DNA from: Planococcus citri
Lineage: Eukaryota > Arthropoda > Insecta > Hemiptera > Pseudococcidae
Assembly: GCF_950023065.1 (NCBI RefSeq)
Contig: NC_088679.1
Location: 64,480,001 to 64,544,000, forward strand
Length of the DNA: 64,000 nt
Reading direction: 5' to 3'
Shown here: positions 45,996 through 57,900 of the stretch, piece by piece
Layout: each line of letters opens with the position of its first letter
How positions within the stretch are numbered: the stretch's first letter is position 1
Made by a program: the position numbers and the translations under genes
Notes under the pieces: generated by a model
What the model saw: the letters and a program-made list of their open reading frames with translations, nothing else
What the model was told of the DNA's origin: nothing
Databases searched by the model: none

Positions 45996-48900
45996 GTAAT
46001 TATTTCATATTAACGTATTATTGACCTATTATCCTCGTTGCTTCGATGTGGTGTTGTTTTTTTTTCATTTTTTCTCGAGTGTTTAAAAAAAAACCTAATA
46101 AACGATTTTTGAGGTCGTGAGCTAAATTGGTATACAGGATAAATTACCGGTTGAAAATAATCGCTGTAGTGGTGGAACTGAATGAAACAAAGAAGTCATT
46201 CGATGCATTCGAGTAGGTTACAATTTCATTTATATACCTACAGGGTGTCCTATCTGGAGGTCTGTCGTATGATATTATAGGGCATCCATTCGAAATCTCT
46301 GTTTCAATAGGAACATAATCTGAATTTTCATTCAGGATTTTGAGCACAAATTATTGTTTATTGTGTAATTTTTAATGAAATTTTCAGTTTTTTTTGGATT
46401 TTTGAAGCCAAATTCGGAAAAAATATGTTCTATACACACATCCACTCAACTTTTTCGCATTGTGGAGAAATTTTAATAAAATTCTGGAGAAATATAAAAA
46501 TTACACTGGAGGCTCCAGAATGGTTCGAAATTGTGAAATTCGGATTGGCGTGTCACAACTAAATTTTTAACTGCATAAATCTCAATTTTATTCGCATTCT
46601 GGAGAAATATACAAATTACGCTGGAGGCTCCAGAATGGTTCGAAATTGTGAAATTCGGATTGGCGTGTCACAACTAAACCTTCAACTGCATAAATCTCAA
46701 TTTTATTCGCATTCTGGAGACATTTTAAAACTCTGGAGAAATATAAAAATTACGCTGGAGGCTCCAGAATGGTTCGAAATTGTGAAATTCGGATTGGTAT
46801 GTTACAACTAAATTTTTAACCGCCTAAATCTCAATTTTTTCACATCCTGGAGAAATGTAAAAATTACGCTGGAGGCTCCAGTATGGTTCCGTTCGAAATT
46901 GTTAAATTTGGATTGGCGTGTCACAACTAAATTTTTAACCGCCTAAATCTCAATTTTTTTCACATTCTGGAGAATTTTTAAAATTCATGAGAAATATAAA
47001 AATCATGCTGGAGGATCCAGAATGGTTCGAAATTGTGAAATTCGGATTGGTATGTTACAACTAAATTTTTAACCGCCTAAATCTCAATTTTTTCACATCC
47101 TGGAGAAATGTAAAAATTACGCTGGAGGCTCCAGTATGGTTCCGTTCGAAATTGTTAAATTTGGATTGGCGTGTCACAACTAAATTTTTAACCGCCTAAA
47201 TCTCAATTTTTTTCACATTCTGGAGAATTTTTAAAATTCATGAGAAATATAAAAATCATGCTGGAGGATCCAGAATGGTTCGAAATTGTGAAATTCAGAT
47301 TTGGCGTGTCGCAACTAATTTTTAACCGCCTAAACTCAATTTTTTTCGCATTCTGGAGAAATTTTAAAATCCTGGAGAAATATAAAAGTTACGTTGGAAG
47401 CTCCAGGATGGTTCGAAATTGTGAAATTCGGATTGACGTGTCACAACTAAATTTTTAACCGCCTAAATCTCAACTTTTTCACATTCTGGAGAATCTTGGG
47501 AATTCTGGAGAAATATAAAAATCACGCTGGAGGCTCCAGAATGGTTCGAAATTGTGAAATTCGAATTGGCGTGTCACAACTAAATTTTCAACCGCATAAA
47601 TCTCAAATTATTTACATTCTGGAGAAATTCTAAAATTCCGAAGAAATATAAAAATTACGCTGGAAGCTCCAGGATGGTTCGAAATTGTGAAATTCGGATT
47701 GGCGTGTCACAACTAAATTTTTAAACACCTAAATATAATTTTTTTTCGCATTCTGGAAAAATTTTGAAATTCTGGAGAAATATAAAAATCACGCTGGAGG
47801 CTCCAGAATGGTTCGAAATTGTGAAATTCGAATTGGCGTATCAGAGCTAAATTTTCAACCGCATAAATCTCAAATTATTTACATTCTGGAGAAATTCTAA
47901 AATTCTGAAGAAATATAAAAATTACGCTGGAGGCTCCAGTATGGTTCCGTTCGAAATTGTGAAATTCGGATTGGCGTGTCACAACTAAATTTTTAACCAC
48001 CTAAATATAAATTTTTTTCGCATTCTGGAAAAATTTTGAAATTCTGGAGAAATATAAAAATCACGCTGGAGGCTCCAGAATGGTTTGAAATTGAGAAATT
48101 CGAAGTGGCGTGTCACAACTAAATTTTAAACCGCATAAATCTCAATTTATTCACATTCTGGAGAAATTCTAAAATTCTGAAGAAATATAAAAATTACGCT
48201 GGAGGCTCCAGTATGGTTCCGTTCGAAATTGTGAAATTCGGATTGGCGTGTCACAACTAAATTTTTAATCGCCTAAATATCAATTTTTCGCATTCTGGAG
48301 AAATTTTGAAATTCTGTAGAAATATAAAAATTACGCTGGAGGCTCCAGAGAATGGTCAACAATGGTGAAATTCGGTTCAAGGGAGTTTAACTACAGGGTG
48401 TTCCAGAATAACCTTTCACATTTGTTTTTTTTATTACTCTGAGAGAAAAATGTTTACAAAAATTCTTTTACAACCAAAATGAAGTAGAAATATGCCGTTT
48501 TTAGACCGTATATTTGAGTTTTCATTAAAAATGAAGTTTTAAAAATTTTTCCATCGAGATATTTTCCTTCATTTTTGACACATTCAACCGAACATTTTTT
48601 CAAATTATTGAACACTTCTCTTCCAATCAGTTGCGACTCATGAACCTAGAAGCTGTTTCAGAGTCCTAGATTTATCTCGATACACTTTTGACTTGGAATA
48701 ACTCCATAAAAAAAATCGCAGGCTGAAAAGTCAGGGGATCAAGGTGGCCATTAAATTTCTGGTTCAACACGTCGACCATAACAAAATTATTTGATGACTG
48801 AAGTGCTCACGCGCTAAACATATGTGTACATCCCTGGTAGTTCCAACATGTTGGAAGGAAGTAAGTAACTCTATTACGTCGCGTCTGTCTTTTAGTTCGG

Positions 48901-51900
48901 AACAAGAAACTCGTTTAACATTTTGCCTTACCCCTCACTGTTACTGTTTCATTAAACACACATGGTCCCACTATACCGAATTTAGCCACGCCCAACCAAA
49001 CAGTCAACTTGGCGGAGGTTTAGATGTTTCTCAAGTATTATCAACTGATTCTTTGTACACTAGAAGCGCACATTCCAATTATTCACTTCACCATTTAGAT
49101 AAAAATGAGCTTCGTTACTGATGAATAAGGAGTAAAGAGTTACAGGAACCTTTATTTTTAAAAAAGGCCTTCACAGTAAAAGCACACTGTACAGCCATCT
49201 ACTTCTCCAGGGCAAAAAATAACTATTGAAACATAATTCGGCATGCTTTGGCTACCTAGAACCGCCTTTACCATTCCCCTAGCTCCACTTGAACACAGAT
49301 CAGTGGTTACCAAAATGTGAAAGGTTATTCTGGAACACCCTGTATTTGTATCTATAGGACTAATTTCCATCATTTCCACGGAATCGGAAACTACAGGTAA
49401 CGTTGGCAAAGGAACCTAAATCGCCAAAATATGTACATCGAATCAATTTTGAATTTTCCAAAAATTTTCAAATCTAAAAAATTAATTTTGGCAGCTAAAG
49501 TTTTGGTTATGAAAACGTGTCAGACCAAGATATTTCTAAAATCAATTTGGTCAAAAGATAAGTAAGTAATTATTTTTAGTGGTCTAACTTCTGCTTGGTA
49601 CAAAGCTAAACACCTCAAGTTTTCTCCCTTACCACTGGAATAAGTGGATGTGCCTCATTTTGGAATATGAATCTCAAAATTTTCATGACAAATGATCATT
49701 ATTGTTCTGGTATTTTGCTCGCTCGACTTCTATTTATTATACTCGTATTCTTACTCGTACTACCGCCTATATGTATTTATGATAGTCAACAATGAACTTG
49801 TTTTCGTGGTCGTATAATCGTTTAGACACGACTCTATGTGTATCTACTTCCTATGCCTGGGTATTTTCTCATTGTCAGATCAATACGTTTGCGGTGTCTG
49901 TTGGTGCTGTGCGAGTGTATAGATACATACCTTGTACAGCTACCGTACATCCTGGTGGGGCGAATATAAATCCAAGTGTTTAAGAAAAACTGCTTTTAGT
50001 ACCTCGCTGCTCTTTAGAAATTTTCGGATTTTCAAAAAATTAATCTGCACAATATCTTAACATCAGATTTTTATTATTCTCGCAGCTAAATATCAAAAAT
50101 CGGAAATTGAGTTGCAAAACCTGATTTTTTTCCAAAGGCTTGGGGAAGTTGGTATTTAGTTGGGTTCTCTCCATTTTTATCCGTTGGAAATTTTCTCCAA
50201 TTATGCAAATCTATTCAAAATACATAGTACGTAGTTTTCTGTTGCCTGTGGTACAGCTGATGAGCTGCAGAATCATTTTACTAGCCATCCATTTTTCAAA
50301 GAATTAGAGATGAATTGCTTTCTGATGTTTAAATTGTATATTTTCGACCGGATCTGTTATTCAAGTTCAAGTTGGGTACAGTTCAAAAATTTACGTCATC
50401 ATAAAAAATGTCACTTTAATTTATGCACGTATGTACATAATAATATTATGTACTTCACCAGAAAATCGTCTCTGCAACATAATTCACGATTTCCAGTTTA
50501 TGACTCATTTCTGGGATGTCTAGGATGTAGATTTTGATATGAAAAATTGATCCCTATAGCAGTGAAAATCGTAATCGAAATCGGAGAAATCTGATCAAAA
50601 TTCATTTGATTCGTGCTTTCGAAGGGCTCGCCCACTTTTGTGTACTTATTTGAATTCAAGTAGCAAAATTGTACCTCACAAAGATAAAATACCAACTTTG
50701 TATTGAAGGTTCGTTATTTCCACTTTCTGATTTGTTTGGGCGATATTTTGTATTTTAAAAATTCACCATCATGTACAGGGTTCAGCAAATTTTGATCAAT
50801 CTGTTTCATATTCAACTTTTACCTAGTACCTACCTACATCAGCTTGAGCTATTTTGAGAACAAGTTCTCATTGGAATACATCACTATGTATATACAATGA
50901 AAGATCCAACCTACATTTTTACTCTGTACATATATTAAATGCACTGAGAATTATTATTAACTCGCGCGACGCAATAAATTCGCACGAATCGAACATTTTT
51001 CTTTTTCTAATGATTTACTATTTGTTTTTTTTTCCAGAGATTCACTACTTTTATTACGGTAACCTTGAGCTTATTCATCGGCAATGTGATAATGGGTAAG
51101 TCTAAGTTGTTTAATATGCCTACGAAGTTTATCTTTTACTTTCAAGTAACTTGTCTAGTCTGTCTCTGTGTATCGAATCGGTCACATTTTTGCTCTCTCT
51201 CTCTCTTTCGAGTTGATATACGAGATAGTACGTTGAACGTTTCTACATTATAACGTGTTTATGTCTAGATCAACATACTCGAGTTGGTAGGTTCGTCTAT
51301 GTGTATTTTAACGACATCTAGATGGCTTTGTAAATTCCAGTAGCCGAGGAAAGTTGGGATAAAGGTCGATATACCTTGCTCGTATTCAGAGGAGGGTGAC
51401 TGGCCTATGATGCTGACTGGCGATCGCCAGCGGCCTCGAGAAACCAAAGGGCCCCAGGGCCCAATGTTTAACCCAAAAATATGCTATTTTTACTCCATCT
51501 AAACATGAATTTTCGCACCTTTTTGCCCTCGCTTTACTTACTTCTTTCGATTCAAGACTGAAATTTTCAAGTACCCAATATTCAAATTCTAAAGTTGTGT
51601 GGAGTCAAAAAATAGACTCATCACAAAAAATAAGTAGTACATATTTTTATCTCTCAAAAATACGAATTTTAAAAGTTTTTGTCCTAGCTTCGTTTGGGCT
51701 CAATTTTTTCAAATTCAGAGTGTCTACTAAAATCAAAAAAGCGAATTTCTCGCCTTTTTCTTGCTTTTTTCTTGCTTCCAAAAATGAAATTTCTTACCCC
51801 TCTTCATATTTACGCATAGATAATCTTCGCTAACCCCTCTAACCCCCCCCCCAGCAAAATTTCTCACAAATTTATTCTTCAAAGCAGAGAAGTGAATTAA

Positions 51901-54900
51901 TTTCTCAAATGAAAAAATAGTAATAAAAAAACATAAGTAATAAAAACAAACGTTGAGGCAAGTCGACTGAAGTGAATTCAATTCTATGATGATAACAGTA
52001 ACAAAATGAAAAGTAAACTCAAATGCGGATCAAAGTCGTGTTATTTGGGGGAGGGGGAGCATGATGTCATTTTTCCAACAAAAATCAAAATTTTAACGTG
52101 CTGAATACCAGTGACATATACAATTACAGTATAAAACCATGAAAGAGCTTAGGTATATTTTTATTTGTAATTGAGGAGAGAGCAAAATCAGAATTTTAGA
52201 TACGAAAAATCGACATTTTAGGTTGTTTTCAGAAAACCCTTCACAATAAATGACCATTTTATTGAAAGGAAGCTAAAATTACTGCTCGAGCGAAGCGAGA
52301 GCAAAAATTGGTGAAAAAATTGTTGTGAAAAGCGAGAAAACGACCATTTTGTATACTTTATTTTACATTTTCATCGGAGCACAATAATATGTATCAACAA
52401 TTTTGAAAAGTTAGTCGTTCTATTCAGAGAATGAAAAATTTGCACTTTTCAAATGGTTTGGGTATTACCTCGAAATCAAAAATTTCCTATTTAATTTTTG
52501 AATTCTTAAAATTTTTGAAAATACTATCTTGAATGGCCTGAGCGAAGCGAGGGCAAAATTTTTGGAAAATTTTCAATTCGAAAAGTAGAACAACATCAAT
52601 TTTAACAAAATAAAAACTCGAAATTTTGCTGGGATAACTTCAATTTTTCAGAGATTTTTGATGTGAATTCTTGGAAATTTTCTTGCTTTTCGAAGGAATT
52701 TCTATACTATTTTCTAACTTTCTTGCCACCCAAGCGAATTTCTCGCCTTTTTCTAACTTTCTTGCCTTTTTCTTGCCAGTAGACACTCTGAAATTGAACT
52801 TGGAAAAAAATACTACCATCATTAAAATTATTTTCATTTTTAAAATCAAAATTTTCAAAACCCCCTCATTCAAATTATACTTAAAATTTTGGATAAAAAA
52901 AAAACAAACTTATTTTTAAAACATTGGTTTTTTACTTCTGGAAATCCAAATTTTAGAAAACTTTTCTCCTTGCTTTGCTGGGGCCAATTTCTATGTCTAG
53001 ACTAGAAAAAATCCCAGTTTGAAACTTTCATGAATTCAATAATGATAACAACAATTTTTTGATGAACCTTATTCAATGTGAGTAGATATTGCATTAACTG
53101 ACAAAATCGTCATTTTATTTGACAATTTTTTTTATACCAGTCAGCAAATTTTCAGCCAATCCCCCCTCCCTCCCTCCCAAAAAATCTTCAATTTTATGTC
53201 AGGTTGACTCATTTTTGCAAAATTGAGTAAAAGTTGAAAAAAAAAACAATTGTACAACTCACATTCAAGTATCCAAATCTGAGAAAAAACCAGTAAGAGA
53301 AAGATATTGTGGAAGGGGGGGGGTGAAATTTCGAGAGCATCATTTGTTGCATCCGCCTTGCACCCTTAACCGACCCACTCCACGCCTGTTCGGTAGGGTA
53401 TACTGAGAAAAAAGGAAAAGGAACTAGGTTCTTTGAGTGGCGAGTAAGATTAACGAGATTAGTTTTGTAAAAGAATTCAAGGTTGGACAACTTTTACACG
53501 CCTATAACATTAAATTTTAAATCGTTGGTCAATTGCGAAGTGTATTTAGCCAGAGGCAGACTCGCTATAGATATGTAGGTTGTAATTCTATAGGTATTTA
53601 TCGAATATCTTTTTTTTTCGACGTCTGTAAATGTTTAAAAAAATCACGTAAGGTCATCTTTAATTGAAAATATGTATTTCCAAGAGTACCGGAACTAAAA
53701 TGTAATGTACCTTAGACTGAAAATGGTTAATGACAAAGATATGTTTGACTCGAAGCAAATAACACCTGTTTAAGTACTGAGAAATCTTTCGACAAGTGAC
53801 GAGAGAAAAAAGTTCGTAATGCTTACCTATGATGGAAGTGTTGGTTAGATTATGGTACCTCTATTACATATTTATACCTAGAGGTGTAGGTAGTACGTTT
53901 CATTATGATGTTTTTTTTTTGGTAAAATGACGATAATTTCATCTGTACTTTTTCAGTTACAAGGCTGGGTTCAAGCTGGCATAAAGCATGCATTAAGATC
54001 TCAAGCACATACAGCGTGCTCACCAGAGAATTAATCACGGCCGACTTAGGCGTGTATATTGGTCTAGGCCATGTCAACATAACACTACGAGGTGAGAAGA
54101 ATCGGTAAGATTATCCGTATTGTAACTTATGTACCTATGTATGTAGTATGTACGTAGAGTGATACCTACGTATGTATCTATACATAGTGTATTCTCTCGT
54201 ATCGTAATTTAACCCCTAGTGAAATGATCGTCATCATCGCGTCGACATGCAGGTATTACATAACCAGATTTCAATTTCAGCTTTAATTATAGTGTCATGT
54301 TTTTTCGATTAAAAAAATGCAAGCGGGTAATTTACCTCGTGTATAAAATTAAGCTATCAATTGGTGGCGATCATTAATGGCAAATGATTCGATGCCAATA
54401 AATTACGCAATTAAAGATCACAATTGATTTGTCGTTCGCGAATTTTATCTGTATGTTTACAGCCATACCTCAAGATAATTCTAGCAATGTGGAAGATATC
54501 AATTTTAACGAACGGTTTTCTTGGTTCGGTGCCCATGAGATGGGCGAAAGTTACCATGAAGCTTTGGTACGCGGATTACCGTTTCCTATTTTGACTGTGG
54601 CTGAATATTTCAGTCTGGGACAAGAAGGATTTACGTGGGGTGGAGAGTATAGAGCTGCTGGATATTATGGATCTATTCTACTATGGTAGGTTCGAAATTG
54701 AATAACAGTACTTGAGTGCATATAATTAGATACTTTAAAAATTAGCAGTTTTTTCCTGCTTGTAATATACCTTTGCCTTCCTACAATTTATGTTAAATAT
54801 TTCAATCAATATCTATAATTAAAAGTGTGAATTTATTCTAAAAATATCGTTTGTAGGTATTACACAATTCGACATTTTTATAGCGCATAATTTTTCATTT

Positions 54901-57900
54901 TAAAATGAAATTATAGGTACTTCGATGTAAAGAAGTTAATTACAGATTTTATCTATACTCGTACTTATTCAAGAGTGTTATTGAATGTTTCAGGGCTGCG
55001 TTTGCATCTTGGCTGCTGATGAATTTACTATTGATTGTTGTACCGAGATATGGAGCTTACGCGATGATAATTACATCTTTGTTCTTGCTAATGACGTGTT
55101 TCGTCTATTACGCGCTTCTTCCAGCTAATCCGTTGATTATTAGGTTCGAAGAGAATAAACAATTGACTTTCAGTTTCGGTTGGTGTTTCTGGTTAACGTT
55201 TTTCTCAGGTAATTGATCGTATACCATTGCGGTTCGTTTTCACTTGGTTTAATTTTAATCTAGGTTTAGTTGATTTGCTGGTTTTTTTTTTTGTTGCCAA
55301 ATTGGGATGGATTTCTTCGAAATTATTTCATTTTTATTTTTTCAAATTGTGATCTGCTGTAAGTATCCACTCGACAAAATCAGCCAAATAAATTTGGAAA
55401 CTCAGAACATTTAGAAAAACGTCTATTTCTGTAGGTATATATATATACCTACCAAGCGATTTAAAATTTACAACACTTTCATTTTTTTTCAACGAGCCAG
55501 AGCGAATAATTACTTTATTTCAATCCTTCAAATGGAAGGAAAAAACAACCACTTTCAAGCATTCTGGAGCCACCATCCAGTGGGTTCTCAATATTTTCTC
55601 CAGAAATTTCAAATTCCTGTTGAATGGTCTAAAAGTGTCTCATGGTATCTTTATGGAATTTTTTTTCGAGAAAATCGCCACTTTTTCCCTACCTTTTTTC
55701 AACAAAAGTTTTTGAAAATTATTCACTCGACCCCCCCCCCTCCTCACCCCACTAACAAAAAAATAAAGTCAAATTTCAAAATAGAAAGTAGGACATAGCA
55801 GGACGTTTTTCAAACACTTGAGATTTTTGATAAGAAAAGGGTGCCGTGGGGAGGCAAAATTTCACATTCGAATTTTTCGCTTTTCCAATGTCTTCAAAAA
55901 TCTCAAGATTTTTTTCGAGCAAGCGAATGTCGAAAATAAAATTTCATCATTTCAATTTTTGATTTCATTTATGCAAAATTTCAAGTCGATAGGGTGAATT
56001 TTGCGTGTTTTATAACTGTTTGAAGTGAACAACCTTTCAAAACCGCGTCGTGAAAATGAGTGTTGAAAATTACTTTTCAGAGGAATATTCATCTCTCCAA
56101 GACATCTTAGTGCACTCCCCAGATTCGATTCCCAGGGATCTTTACTTCGTTTTCAGACAGTTTTTACCTGAGAATCAACATCTTGTGTATTTTTGAGGAC
56201 CATTTGAAGAACCTCTACTCAAATTTTGAGGAAGTCCCCTCCGAGAGGGGGAAAACAGATTTTCTAAAGGGGGATATTGAGAATGAATATGATGCATTGA
56301 GTTGAAGGAAGACTGCACTGATTAAGAATGAGGTCAATCTCCTTCAAAAATTATTTTTTACTGGCCTCAGAGGAGGTTTCCTCACAGCCACTTGGTAACA
56401 AGATTGGCATGACCTACTTTTTGTGAGGTTTTGATCACTTGATCGTCTATAAATATTTTCTTACCTCTTTCAAACATCACGTTTGGCCTCTCAAGACATT
56501 TTCCTCTCCCCCTGATCTCCTTGACTGAAGATCCTCATCAAGTCACTCCTTAAAGTTTCACGACGCGACTTTAAAGTTGTTCACTTCAAACAGCTGTAAA
56601 ACTTGTAAAATTCACCCGATTGACTTGAAATTTTGCATAGTAGTAGAGAATCCACTCGTTGTTCTGATGTTACTACAACCTCATCTATGGCAAAAGTATC
56701 GTTTTCAAATTTATTGTCAACCCTCGTATTTAATAAAATTGAGGGGATAGAACACATTTTTCTGTCAAGATAACAAATTTTTAAAAAAATATACAAAAAT
56801 TTGATGAGGAACGACATTTGAGAAAAAAATTATATCAATTTTTCGAAATGAAACGGCGAATTTCAAAGTACTCGTACATACATACAATTAGTAGGAAAGA
56901 GATGAAATAACAATTTTGTCATTTGAAAGGTACAATTTTACTTAATATTCATATAACGTATGAAAATCGTTATTCCTTCTTCAAGTCTGAAATTTGATAC
57001 TCAATTTTATTGCGGAAAAGATAAAGAAACTAGTCATGGCGAAGTTTTATGTAATGAGTTAATTATGAGAAGTTTACTTATTAGTCGTACTTTGCTTCAA
57101 AATTTCAAGATTCAATTAATTTTTTTTTCAATTCAATTGAAAAAAAGCAAACGAGCCTGAGCGAAACCAGGTCAAATTCTTTCGAAAACTCGTGTTTTGA
57201 GAAGTTGAAAAAAAAAGTTTCATCAAGCGGAGAGGAGTTTATTTTTCTGATTCAAACTTTGAACATCAAAATTCATTTCTGTTGATCAAAAACTTTCTTT
57301 TCAACTGACACTTCTGAAATTTTGGACATTCAAAAGGGTCTCGTCTAACCAATTATTTTAGATGCCTGGCTATAGTTCACTTTTGGTTTTTCTAATACAA
57401 TTTGAAATTTCTGGAGACAATTGAGAACTCATCAGAAGCTCCCAAGGTGGCTCAAAAAGTTATTTCTAAATTGGAGGTATGAAACAAACATTGTTCTTTT
57501 TTAAAAGGGGTTTCCATTTCAACCTTCTCTTCTCATAATCAGAAATTCACTCAATATGATACCTACTAAACTATATCTACATTCAAAAAGAAAACTCTCC
57601 TGATACTGCTTCAGGTATTTTTGGATTAAAGTAGAAATTCAAGTGGCCAAGTTTATATTTGAAAAAAAAAATGATCAAGTATAAGTTTGATAAAAGCTCA
57701 GGAATCACCTACTTTTCAATTTTTTTTTTACAAATTTGGGTCATATTGGGTGATTTTCCAAGCTTTTTTTCATCCAAGAGGGCCGAAGAATATTATTTCT
57801 CCATTTTTATGCCACCCTTAAAGAAATACAAGTTTGTAGATCTACGAAAAATCCCTATGGAGTCGGTTCTCAGTTTTTTCTGCTTCAAAAGCAACATCAG

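Larger units (their letters stand above)
45996..51037 (+). other. mol: mol intron 1, repeat-rich
   Basis: A 5.0-kb intron holding a solo mariner-like end (46241), the minisatellite array (46440-48370) and the mariner relic (48394-49342). The rest (49345-51037) has no supported gene. Confidence 0.85.

Noticed and set aside
46440..48370. Array considered as a CRISPR locus
   Set aside because: Units are tandem and about 130 bp long, without short repeats separated by unique spacers, in a eukaryotic intron.
48822..49121. Plus-strand 99-codon frame in the mariner relic
   Set aside because: The recognisable transposase blocks are on the minus strand; this is a shadow.
54429..54689. mol exon 4 starting at an upstream in-frame codon
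   Set aside because: The splice acceptor at 54461-54462 and exact phase with exon 3 define the exon. The upstream codons are intronic.
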